Shown: in pieces, positions 53,279-62,400 of the stretch | How the letters are laid out: each line of letters opens with the position of its first letter | Numbering within the stretch: the first letter of the stretch is position 1 | Assembly (NCBI RefSeq): GCF_009760915.1 | Contig: NZ_VIDQ01000022.1 | Location: forward strand, 33,039 to 97,038 | DNA length: 64,000 nt | From: Azohydromonas aeria | Lineage (GTDB): Bacteria; Pseudomonadota; Gammaproteobacteria; Burkholderiales; Burkholderiaceae_C | Reading direction: 5' to 3' | Notes under the pieces: model-generated | What the model was told of the DNA's origin: nothing | Seen by the model: only the letters and a program-made list of their open reading frames with translations | Database searches by the model: none | Made by a program: the position numbers and the translations under genes

Positions 53279-53575
53279 TCACATGTGGTCCACCGAGTCC
53301 GGCAGCTTGTAGAAGGTGGGATGGCGGTAGACCTTGTCCTCCATCGGGTCGAAGTACATGTCCTTGTCGCCGGGATCGCTGGCCGTGATCTGGTCGGAGC
53401 GCACCACCCACACGCTCGACCCCTCCTGGCGCCGGGTGTAGACGTCGCGCGCCATCTGGATCGCCATCGGCGCGTCGGCCGCGTGCAGGCTGCCGCAGTG
53501 CTTGTGGTCCAGGCCGGCGCGGCTGCGCACGAACACTTCCCACAGCGGCCATTCGTTCTTCGTGTCGGTGCTCAT
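53279..53575 (-). CDS. paaB: Phenylacetyl-CoA epoxidase subunit PaaB
   Basis: 98 residues from ATG 53575. Family segments are WPLWEVFVRSRAGLDHKHCGSLHAADAPMAIQMARDVYTRR and the DMYFDPMEDKVYRHPTFYKLPD end. PaaB bridges PaaAC heterodimers. Confidence 0.95.
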   Translation of the reverse strand: MSTDTKNEWPLWEVFVRSRAGLDHKHCGSLHAADAPMAIQMARDVYTRRQEGSSVWVVRSDQITASDPGDKDMYFDPMEDKVYRHPTFYKLPDSVDHM

Positions 53576-53612
53576 CGGGGGTCTCCTTGGATTCGTGTCG
53601 GCTTCGGACTCG

Positions 53613-54620
53613 TCAGGCGGCCTGGGGCTCGCGCTCGCGCTGCTTGGCCGCATGCGCCAGTGCCGCCTCGCGCACCCAGGCACCCTCGTCCCAGGCCTTC
53701 ACGCGCGCGGCCAGGCGCTCGCGGTTGCACGGGCCGTTGCCGTTGACCACGTTCCAGAACTCGTCCCAGTCGATGGCGCCGAAGTCCCAGTGGCCGCGCG
53801 CCTCGTTCCACTTCAGCCCGGGGTCGGGCAGCGTCACGCCCAGCACCTTGGCCTGCTCGACGGTGGCATCCACGAACTTCTGGCGCAACTCGTCGTTGGA
53901 GACGCGCTTGATGCCCCAGCGCATGCCCTGGGCGCTGTTGGGCGACTGGTCGTCGGGCGGGCCGAACATCATCAGGCACGGCCACCACCAGCGGTCCACC
54001 GCGTCCTGCACCATCGCGCGCTGCGCGTCGGTGCCCTTCTCCATCATCACCAGCAGCGAGTCGAAGCCCTGGCGCTGGTGGAAGCTTTCCTCGCGGCAGA
54101 TGCGGATCATGGCCCGCGCATAGGGCGCGTAGGAGCAGCGGCAGATGGGCACCTGGTTCATGATCGCCGCGCCGTCCACCAGCCAGCCGATCACGCCCAC
54201 GTCGGCCCAGGTCAGGGTGGGATAGTTGAAGATCGAGCTGTACTTGGCCTTGCCCGAATGCAGCGCCGCCAGCAGCTCGTCGCGGCTGGTGCCCAGCGTC
54301 TCGGCCGCGGCGTACAGGTACAGGCCGTGGCCACCCTCGTCCTGCACCTTGGCCAGAAGAATCGCCTTGCGCTTGAGCGTGGGCGCGCGCGAGATCCAGT
54401 TGCCTTCGGGCAGCATGCCCACGATCTCCGAGTGCGCGTGCTGGCTGATCTGGCGGATGAGCGTGCGGCGGTAGTTCTGCGGCATCCAGTCCTTGGCCTC
54501 GATGAAGCCGCCGTCGTCGATGGTGGCGTCGAAGCGCTGCTGCAGGTGCGCCTCTTCGAGGCTGCGCACGTTCCTGTCCTCGGGCTCGCGGCCCTGCGTG
54601 TCCATGGCTTGGGTGTACAT
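53613..54620 (-). CDS. paaA: Phenylacetyl-CoA epoxidase catalytic subunit PaaA
   Basis: 335 residues; ATG 54620, with 54605 as an alternative. The diiron oxygenase of the ferritin-like class; iron-ligand regions are visible in [14 protein letters not shown] (E-x-x-H) and [17 protein letters not shown] (E-x-x-H). It adds one oxygen atom to the ring of phenylacetyl-CoA to form the 1,2-epoxide. 65 bases after paaK. Confidence 0.96.
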   Translation of the reverse strand: MYTQAMDTQGREPEDRNVRSLEEAHLQQRFDATIDDGGFIEAKDWMPQNYRRTLIRQISQHAHSEIVGMLPEGNWISRAPTLKRKAILLAKVQDEGGHGLYLYAAAETLGTSRDELLAALHSGKAKYSSIFNYPTLTWADVGVIGWLVDGAAIMNQVPICRCSYAPYARAMIRICREESFHQRQGFDSLLVMMEKGTDAQRAMVQDAVDRWWWPCLMMFGPPDDQSPNSAQGMRWGIKRVSNDELRQKFVDATVEQAKVLGVTLPDPGLKWNEARGHWDFGAIDWDEFWNVVNGNGPCNRERLAARVKAWDEGAWVREAALAHAAKQREREPQAA

Positions 54621-54685
54621 GGCGTTTGTCCTTCGGAAAGTCTTCAGGCGTCCGTTGAGGGCTCAGCTTTTGGGGCGGCGGTCGC

Positions 54686-56005
54686 TCAGCCCTTGGGGCG
54701 GCGGTCGATCACGCGGCGCGCCTTGCCGGTGAGGGTGCGCTCGATCGACTCGGGCACCAGCACCTCCACGCGCGTGCTGATGCCCACCAGCGTCTTGATG
54801 CGCTGCTGCAGCCATTGCGCGATCTCGTCCATCGCCGCCGGCGACTGCGGCGGCGTGCCGGGCTGCAGCTCGCAGCGCACCAGCACCTCGTCGAGCAGCC
54901 CCTCGCGCATGACCTGCACCTGGTACTGCCCCGAGAGCTTGCCGTGCTGCAGCACGATCTCCTCGATCTGCGTCGGGAAGACGTTGACGCCGCGGATGAT
55001 GAGCATGTCGTCGCTGCGGCCCACGATCTTGCCCATGCGCCGGAACGCGCGCGACGTGGGCGGCAGCAGCCGCGTGAGGTCGCGCGTGCGGTAGCGGATG
55101 ACGGGCATCGCCTCCTTGGTCAGCGAGGTGAAGACGAGCTCGCCCTCCTCGCCGTCGGGCAGCACCTCACCGGTCTCCGGGTCGATGACCTCGGGATAGA
55201 AATGGTCCTCCCACACCACCGGGCCGTCCTTGGACTCGACGCACTCGCTGGCCACACCCGGGCCCATCACCTCGGACAAGCCGTAGATGTCCACCGCGTC
55301 GAGGGCCGCCTTGCCCTCGATCTCGCGGCGCATGGCCTCGGTCCAGGGCTCGGCGCCGAAGATGCCGACCTTGAGCGAGCTGTCCCGGGCATCGAGCCCC
55401 TGGCGCGTGAACTCCTCGATGATCACCTGCATGTAGCTGGGCGTGACCATGATGATGTCGGGCCGGAAGTCGCGGATGAGCTGCACCTGCTTCTCGGTCT
55501 GCCCGCCCGACATCGGGATCACGGTGCACCCGAGGCGCTCGGCGCCGTAGTGCGCGCCCAGCCCGCCGGTGAACAGGCCGTAGCCGTAGGCCACGTGCAC
55601 GATGTCGCCGGCGCGCCCGCCCGCGGCGCGGATGGAGCGCGCCACCAGGTCAGCCCAGTGGTCGATGTCGTTGCGGGTGTAACCCACCACCGTCGGCTTG
55701 CCGGTGGTGCCGGAAGATGCGTGCACGCGCGCCACCTGCTCGCGCGGCACGGCGAACATGCCGAAGGGGTAGTTCTCGCGCAGGTCGCGCTTGGTGGTGA
55801 AGGGAAACTTCGCGATGTCGGCGAGCGACTTCAGGTCCGTCGGGTGCACGCCGCGCTCGTCGAAGGCGCGGCGGTAGTGCGGCACGTTCTCGTAGGCGCG
55901 CTCCAGCGTGGCGCGCAGGCGCTGCAGCTGCAGCGCCTGGACCTCGTCGCGGCTGGCGCGCTCGATGGGCTCCAGGTCGCCGGGGGCGGGTTGCTTGACG
56001 GGCAT
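54686..56005 (-). CDS. paaK: Phenylacetate-CoA ligase
   Basis: 439 residues. AMP-forming ligase; P-loop SSGTTGKPTVVGYT (about 96-109), YGLSEVMGPGVASEC (ANL A5 region) and GRSDDMLIIRGVNVFPTQIEE (hinge and C-terminal domain). It makes phenylacetyl-CoA, the inducer and first intermediate. The symbol follows E. coli usage. Confidence 0.96.
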   Translation of the reverse strand: MPVKQPAPGDLEPIERASRDEVQALQLQRLRATLERAYENVPHYRRAFDERGVHPTDLKSLADIAKFPFTTKRDLRENYPFGMFAVPREQVARVHASSGTTGKPTVVGYTRNDIDHWADLVARSIRAAGGRAGDIVHVAYGYGLFTGGLGAHYGAERLGCTVIPMSGGQTEKQVQLIRDFRPDIIMVTPSYMQVIIEEFTRQGLDARDSSLKVGIFGAEPWTEAMRREIEGKAALDAVDIYGLSEVMGPGVASECVESKDGPVVWEDHFYPEVIDPETGEVLPDGEEGELVFTSLTKEAMPVIRYRTRDLTRLLPPTSRAFRRMGKIVGRSDDMLIIRGVNVFPTQIEEIVLQHGKLSGQYQVQVMREGLLDEVLVRCELQPGTPPQSPAAMDEIAQWLQQRIKTLVGISTRVEVLVPESIERTLTGKARRVIDRRPKG

Positions 56006-56058
56006 GGCGTGGTCTCCTGTCTTGTGCTGTCTGGGGCGCGCGGCCGGCGCTGTCCTGC

Positions 56059-56493
56059 TCAGGCCTTGACCGCGGGCCGGCCCTTGGCCGTGTACGAGCG
56101 GCCGCGGAACACCGCGATGCGCTCGCCGCGCTGGTTCTCCACCGTCACGTCGTAGACGCCGGTGCGCCCGGCGCGTGACACCTCGGCGCAGCGCGCCGTC
56201 AGCACGTCGCCCAGCCGGCCCGGGGTGACGAAGTCGATGGAGAAGCCCGAGGCCACGGTCAGCTCGTCGTAGGAGTTGCAGCCGTAGGCGAAGGCCGTGT
56301 CGGCCAGCGTGGCGATCAGCCCGCCGTGGCAGATGGCGTGGCCGTTGAGCATGTCCTCGCGCACGGCCATGGTCAGCGTGGCGCGGCCGGGGCCGATCTC
56401 GGTCACGGCCATGCCCAGCGCCTGCGCGGCGCGGTCCTCGGCGAACATGCCGGCGCGCACGCGCTCGGCGACTTCCTGCGGCGTCGCAGTCAT
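56059..56493 (-). CDS. paaI: Hydroxyphenylacetyl-CoA thioesterase PaaI
   Basis: 144 residues from ATG 56493. Hotdog thioesterase with NGHAICHGGLIATLADTAFAYGCNS, the PaaI signature (His/Gly/Asp region). It releases CoA from dead-end ring-hydroxylated thioesters. 19 bases after paaG and 53 before paaK. Confidence 0.95.
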   Translation of the reverse strand: MTATPQEVAERVRAGMFAEDRAAQALGMAVTEIGPGRATLTMAVREDMLNGHAICHGGLIATLADTAFAYGCNSYDELTVASGFSIDFVTPGRLGDVLTARCAEVSRAGRTGVYDVTVENQRGERIAVFRGRSYTAKGRPAVKA

Positions 56494-56512
56494 GGGCAAC
56501 AGCTCCCGGATG

Positions 56513-57313
56513 TCAGCGGTCGGTGAAGACGGGCGCGCGCTTGGCGCCGAAGGCGGCCACGCCCTCCTGGTAGTCGTGCGCGAAGCCCAGTTCGCGCTGC
56601 AGCCTGGCCTCGTGGTTCAGCGCGTGCGTGAGGTCCAGCTGCTGCGCCTCGTCCATGGCCTGGCGCGTGGCCACCAGCGCCCTGGTCGGCATCGCAGCCA
56701 GCCGCTCGGCCAGTGCCAGCGCCTGTGGCATCAGCTCGGCGTCGTCCACGCAGCGCCAGACCAGGCCGATGCGCTCGGCCTCTTCCGCCGGCAGCTTGTC
56801 GCCCAGCAGCGCCAGGCCCAGTGCGCGCGCCCGGCCCACCAGCCGCGGCAGCAGCCAGGTGCCACCGCTGTCGGGCACCAGGCCGATCTTCGAGAAGGCC
56901 TGGATGAAACTGGCCGAGCGCGCCGCCAGCACCAGGTCGCCGCACAGCGCCAGGTTGGCGCCCGCGCCCGCGGCCGCGCCGTTGACCGCCACCACCACCG
57001 GCACCGGCATGCTGCGCAGCCGCCGCACCAGCGGCGCGTAGTAGCGCTCGATGGCCACGCCCAGGTCCTTGGGCGGCTGCCCGCTTTCGGGCGGCGCCAC
57101 CAGCGGGTCCGACAGGTCCTGCCCGGCGCAAAACGCCCGCCCTGCCCCGGTCAGCACCACGCAGCGCACGCCGGCATCGGCCGCCGCGCTCTCCAGCTCC
57201 GCGCGCAGCAGCGAATGCATCACGCCGTTGAAGCTGTTGAGCGCCGCCGGCCGGTTCAGCGTCAGCACGCGCACCGCGCCGGTCTGGGATTTCAGGATCG
57301 GGGTCTCGGACAC
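56513..57313 (-). CDS. paaG: Ring-1,2-epoxyphenylacetyl-CoA isomerase PaaG
   Basis: 266 residues. The start is a GTG at 57313 with AGGAG at good spacing; the frame is open further upstream but runs over the PaaR operator. Crotonase fold with VVLTGAGRAFCAGQDLSD (oxyanion hole and Asp) and VVVAVNGAAAGAGANLALCGD. It converts the epoxide to oxepin-CoA. First gene of the paa operon. Confidence 0.93.
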   Translation of the reverse strand: MSETPILKSQTGAVRVLTLNRPAALNSFNGVMHSLLRAELESAAADAGVRCVVLTGAGRAFCAGQDLSDPLVAPPESGQPPKDLGVAIERYYAPLVRRLRSMPVPVVVAVNGAAAGAGANLALCGDLVLAARSASFIQAFSKIGLVPDSGGTWLLPRLVGRARALGLALLGDKLPAEEAERIGLVWRCVDDAELMPQALALAERLAAMPTRALVATRQAMDEAQQLDLTHALNHEARLQRELGFAHDYQEGVAAFGAKRAPVFTDR

Positions 57314-57371
57314 CTTGGCAACTCCTGCGGCAGTTCCGGCCGGCGGCGCCTCGACCCAGCGCCTCAACATA

Positions 57372-57387
57372 TACCGACCGTTCGGTA
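57372..57387 (-). promoter_or_regulatory. PaaR-type operator upstream of paaG
   Basis: TACCGACCGTTCGGTA has symmetric TACCGA/TCGGTA ends and matches the TetR/PaaR operator type seen in betaproteobacterial paa promoters. It is 59-74 bases upstream of the paaG GTG. No second copy was found upstream of paaK, paaA, livK or paaZ. Confidence 0.8.
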
Positions 57388-57639
57388 GATGATAGTTTTG
57401 GACGATGGTTTGAGCCAGATCAGCCGCACTCGGACAAACCCGGGGAATCAATGCCCCTACGGGAAAACCCGCACGCTCAAGTGTGAAATAGTGCCGGCCC
57501 GCCATGTGCTCGCCACGCAGGCGCAGGGCCCGCTGCCGCCGGTGGCGGGAAGATGGAACGAGGGACGCGGCCCGCGAAGTGGAAATGAAGGCGGCGCCGC
57601 GCGGCCCTCACAAGACAAGCCAGGACGGAGACAAAGCAC
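57388..57639. other. Divergent paaG-phaC promoter region
   Basis: The interval between the divergent paaG and phaC genes. Beyond the PaaR-type operator and a GGACGGAG ribosome binding site for phaC, no element can be assigned. No gene seen. Confidence 0.5.
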
Positions 57640-59400
57640 ATGAATCAGCCATCCGCGCCCGACAGCACCCAATGGTTCAGCGAGCTGCTGAAGTCGCAGC
57701 AGGCGGCGTTGGGGCCCTTCGCCGCCGACCAGGCCTTCGCGCCCTGGATGCAGGCCGCCACGGCCTTCACCTCGTGGCAACAGGAGACGATGAAGGCCAT
57801 GACGGCCTTCTGGCCGATGTCGATGGCCGCGGCCATTCCCGGCTTTCCCGGTGCCGTGAACGTGGCCGCCGACCAGGGCGACCGGCGCTTCTCGGCCGAG
57901 GCCTGGACCAGGAATCCTGGCTTCGACATGCTTTCGAAGAGCTACCTCACGCAGGCGCAGGGCCTGCGCCAGGCGCTGGAGGCCGCGCCGATGGACGAGC
58001 GCACCAAGGCGCAATGGGGCTTCCTGCTGCGCCAGGTGGTGGATGCGCTCAGTCCCGCCAACTGCCTGCTCACCAATCCCGAGGCGCTGCAGACCGCGGT
58101 GGACACCGGTGGGCGCAGCCTGATCGAGGGCGCGCGGCTCTTCCTGGAGGATTTCGCCAAGGGCCGCGTCTCGATGACCGACGAGACGGCCTTCGAGGTC
58201 GGCAAGAACGTGGCGCGCAGCCCGGGCAGCGTGGTGTTCGAGAACGAGATATTCCAGCTCATCCAGTACGCGCCCAGCACCGAGCACGTCAAGCGCACGC
58301 CGCTGCTGGTGGTGCCGCCGTGCATCAACAAGTTCTACATCCTGGACCTGCAGCCCGAGAACTCGCTGGTGGCCTACGCCGCCAGCCAGGGCCACACGGT
58401 GTTCCTGGTGTCCTGGCGCAACGTCGATGCCTCGCTGGGCCACCTGACCTGGGACGACTACCAGCAGCAGGGCGTCATGAAGGCCATCGAGGTGGCGCGC
58501 GAGATCGCCGGCAGCGACCAGGTCAACGCGCTGGGCTTCTGCATCGGCGGCTCGCTGCTGGCCACGACCCTGGCGGTGATGGCCGCCAAGGGCGAGGCCG
58601 ACAAGGTCGCCAGCATGACGCTGCTGACCACGCTGCTGGACTTCAGCGACACCGGCGAGCTGGGGCTGATGATCACGCCGCAGTCGATGGCGCTGCGCGA
58701 GTCCACCATCGGCAAGGGCGGCGTGCTGCACGGGCGCGAGCTGGCGCACATGTTCGCGGCGCTGCGCGCCAACGACCTGATCTGGCCGTACGTGGTCAAC
58801 GGCTACCTGCAGGGCAAGGCGCCGCCGCCCTTCGACCTGCTGTACTGGAACGCCGACGACTCCAATCTGCCCGGCCCGCTGGCCTGCTTCTTCATGCGCC
58901 AGGGCTACCTGGAGAACAAGCTGCGCGTGCCCGGCGCCGTGAAGCTGTGCGGCGTGCCGCTGGACCTGCGCCAGGTCAAGCAGCCGGCTTTCCTGTACGC
59001 CTCGCGCGAGGACCACATCGTGCCGTGGAAGTCGGCCTATGCCAGCACGCAGCTGCTCGGCGGCCCGCTCACCTTCGTGCTGGGCGCCAGCGGCCACATC
59101 GCCGGCGTGATCAACCCGCCGGCCAAGAAGAAGCGCAGCTACTGGGAGCTGCCCCCGGTCGATGCCGATGCGGCCGCACCCTCGCCCGAGGCCGAAGTCC
59201 AGTTGCCGCTGCCGGCCGACCCCGAGCACTGGTTCAAGCAGGCCCAGCAGTACCCGGGCAGCTGGTGGACCGCGTGGAGCGACTGGCTGGCGCTGCAGGG
59301 CGGCGACGACGAGGTGCCCGCGCGCGCGGAGCTGGGCAACGCGACGTACCCGCCGATCGAGCCGGCGCCGGGGCGCTACGTGAAGGCGAAGGCGACCTGA
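57640..59400 (+). CDS. phaC: Class I polyhydroxyalkanoate synthase PhaC
   Basis: 586 residues, family length. Alpha/beta-hydrolase with lipase-like box GFCIGG; catalytic Cys301, Asp458 (SREDHIVPW) and His486 (GASGHIAGV). It polymerises 3-hydroxyacyl-CoA into PHA granules. No phaA or phaB follows; the gene seems to stand alone next to the paa operon, whose end products feed acetyl-CoA. A hairpin follows at 59421. Confidence 0.96.
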   Translation: MNQPSAPDSTQWFSELLKSQQAALGPFAADQAFAPWMQAATAFTSWQQETMKAMTAFWPMSMAAAIPGFPGAVNVAADQGDRRFSAEAWTRNPGFDMLSKSYLTQAQGLRQALEAAPMDERTKAQWGFLLRQVVDALSPANCLLTNPEALQTAVDTGGRSLIEGARLFLEDFAKGRVSMTDETAFEVGKNVARSPGSVVFENEIFQLIQYAPSTEHVKRTPLLVVPPCINKFYILDLQPENSLVAYAASQGHTVFLVSWRNVDASLGHLTWDDYQQQGVMKAIEVAREIAGSDQVNALGFCIGGSLLATTLAVMAAKGEADKVASMTLLTTLLDFSDTGELGLMITPQSMALRESTIGKGGVLHGRELAHMFAALRANDLIWPYVVNGYLQGKAPPPFDLLYWNADDSNLPGPLACFFMRQGYLENKLRVPGAVKLCGVPLDLRQVKQPAFLYASREDHIVPWKSAYASTQLLGGPLTFVLGASGHIAGVINPPAKKKRSYWELPPVDADAAAPSPEAEVQLPLPADPEHWFKQAQQYPGSWWTAWSDWLALQGGDDEVPARAELGNATYPPIEPAPGRYVKAKAT

Positions 59401-59420
59401 CTCCGCGCTGAAGCACGGTC

Positions 59421-59444
59421 GGCCGGGACGGCAGCGTCCCGGCC
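59421..59444 (+). terminator. Hairpin between phaC and the convergent large gene
   Basis: GGCCGGGACG / CGTCCCGGCC with a four-base loop, 20 bases past the phaC stop, followed by GTTCTC. It may also serve the minus-strand gene ending at 59456. Confidence 0.6.
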
Positions 59445-59455
59445 GTTCTCGCTCC

Positions 59456-62400
59456 TCAGGGCCTGAACACCACGTCCACCCAGTAGTTCGACGCCTGCCA
59501 GGTCGACGCCGGGAACAGCACCGACGTGCCGCCGTAGGCATAGACGCCGTTGCCGCCGCTCTCGCCGTCGCGCAGCAGGTGCAGCGGAGCGCGGCTCACG
59601 CCGGTGTCGGCGAAGTAGCCGTTGTCGGCGGCGTAGCGGCCGTTGGGCGCGCGGTACGAGGCCACGTACACCGTGCCGGCCGCCACCGGCACCGGGCTGG
59701 CGAAATTGGCCTGCTGCCAGCCGGTGGCCGTCTCGTTGACGAAGGTGGCCGTGGCCAGCAGCGTGCCGTCGGCGCGCCACAGCGCGCCCACGTGCGTGCC
59801 GGTGTTGCCCGCGCCCTTGTAGAAGCGGATGGCGGTGACGAAGCCGCTGCGGTCGCTGCGGAACTTGACGCCGAGGTTGACGGTGGCCGCATCCGGGTCG
59901 CTGGCCACCGCGGGCGTGGCCGAGGCCGGGAAGGCCGTGCACGGGCAGGCCGCCGCGGCCACCGTCACGCCGCGGCTCGCGGGCGTGGCCTGAAGGTTGC
60001 CGCTGTCATCGACCGCGCGGCTCATCAGCGTCACCGGCCCCGTGGCCGTGGGCGTCCAGGCGTAGCTCCAGCTGCCGCGGCCGCTGGCCGGGTGCCAGCG
60101 CGCGCCGCCGTCGGTGGACACCTCCACGCCGCCGACCACGCCGCCCCCGGTATCGCCGGCCGTGCCGGTGATGGTGACGCTCGTGCCCGCGGCCACGCTC
60201 GCCCCGGCCGCCGGCGCGGTGATGACCGACGTGGGCCGCGCCGTGTCGGTGGAGGCGCTGGCCGCCACCAGCGGCGCGCGCAACGACGCCGGCTGCACGC
60301 CCATGTCGGCGAACAGGTTCACGGTGGCCTGCTGCATGCGCGGGTCCGCCGGCGTGCCGGCGTTGTCGTGCGTCGCGTCGAGGCCCCAGGACCACTGGAT
60401 CGTGCCCGCGCCGAAGACGCGCGCGCCGCTGGCATGCCGGTAGAGCGTGAGGTGGTGCGTGACGGTGCCGTTGCCGTAGCTCGACCCCCAGTCGAGCAGC
60501 TTGCCGTTGGAGGTGATGCTGGTCTGCGACAGCCGGATCAGCCCCAGCGGGCGCGCGCCGTTGTCGAGGTCGGCGTCCCACTCGTAGCCCAGCACCCCGG
60601 TGGGCAGCGTGGCCACCGCGCCCGCGGCCTGCGTGGCGATGGAGGTGTGGCGCCAGAAGCGCATCTTCCCGTCCGCAGCCGGCACGCGGATGGCGTAGGA
60701 GCTGCCGGTCCAGTTGTTCATGAACGCCGTGCCCGTGAGCGCGTTCTCGGGCCGCCCGCCATCGGCCGGCGGCGAGAAGCGCGGGTCGCGCCACGTGCCC
60801 GTCCAGATGCCCGTGGGGTCGATGCGCGCGTTGGCGTGCGTCTCCTTGTAGCTCACCAGCGTGCGGTTGGCGGCTGCCGTGGCGTCGATGCCGGGCTCGA
60901 AGCGCGTCTTCCAGAACGCCTCGTTGCCGCTGAAGAAGGCGAGGTTCACGCCGGCATTGCGCGCGGCCTCGACGTTGGCGCGCTGCTGCGCCGACCAGTA
61001 CTCGTCATGCCCCACCGAAAGGAACACCTTGTGCGAACGCAGCAGCGCGCCGGCGCGGTGCGTATCGATGCCGCTGAGGTAGCTCACGTCAAAGCCGTTC
61101 GCTTCCAGCCAGCGCACCATCGGGTACTCGGCGTGGAACAGCCAGTCCTGCCCGCCGTCCACCGCGCGCGTGTTGAACGGGCGGTTGTAGCTGACCTTGT
61201 AGGCCCGGTTCGGGCTCGTGCCCGGGCCGCCCTTGTAGAGGCTGTTGCCGCCGTAGTCGTTGTAGGCCTGCCACGTGGTGTCGGAGGTCTGGAACAGCAG
61301 CGCGGCGTTGCCGGCGTCGTTGCGCACCACGAACACGACGTGGCTGGCGCCGCCGGTGTCGTTGCGCACGAGCCGGGCGATGTAGATGCCCGACGTGGCC
61401 GTGGCCGGCACCGCCCAGGACGCCGAGACGGCCCAGTTGCCGCAGTCCACCAGCCCCGTGGCCGCTTGCGTGAGGCAGCCCGGCTGGCTCTGCGGCAGCC
61501 GCGCCGACGGGCTGACGCCGGCGACCTTGCGCGCGCCGCTGCCGCCGTACCAGCCCAGGCGGTAGAGGTCGATGCGCCAGCTCGCCGCAGGTGTCTTCAC
61601 CTTGAAGAACACCGTGCCGCCGCGGTTCACGCTCATCTGCGTGGCGAAGCCCTGGATCGACGCGTCGCCGGCACCGCTCACGTCCCACTCCGAACGCGGG
61701 CTGCCCGGCAGGCAGTTCTCGGCCACGATGGCGTTGCCCGGCGCCGCGCACTCGGCGCCAGCCGCGGCAGTGGCCAAGGCGGCCGCGAGATCGGCCGCAC
61801 CGGCCGCCACGGGCATGAGAAGGCCCGCGCCGGCGCCCTGCCCCGTGCCGACCGCCGGCACGCGCTGCGGCGGCGCGGATGGTGACGGCGCGGCCGCCAC
61901 CGCCGTGGCCCGCTCGGGCTCCGCGGCCGGCGCGGCCGCCACGGTGGCGGTGGCGTTGAACACCACGTCCACCCAGTAGTTGGTGGACTGGAAGCTCTGC
62001 GACGGGAAGCTGGAGCTGCTGCCGTAGGCATAGACGCCGTTGCCCCCGCTCACGCCGCTTTGCAGCAGGTGCACCGGGCCGTTGCTCACGCCGCGGGTGG
62101 CGAAGAATTCGTTGTCGCCGGCGTAGCGGCCGTTGGGCGCGAAGTACGAGGCCACGTACACCGTGCCCGCCGTCACCGCCACGGGCGAGGCGAAGTTCAC
62201 CTGCTGCCAGCCGCTGGCCGTCTCGCTGGTGAAAGGCGCCGTCGCCAGGCGCGTGCCGTCGAGCGTCCAGAGGTTGGCGACGTGCGCGCCGGTGTTGGCC
62301 GTGCCCTTGTAGAAGCGGATGCCGGTGACGAAGCCGCTCACGTCCACGCGGAACTTCACGCCCAGCTCCACCGCGCCCGGATCGGCCACGGAGGGGTTCG

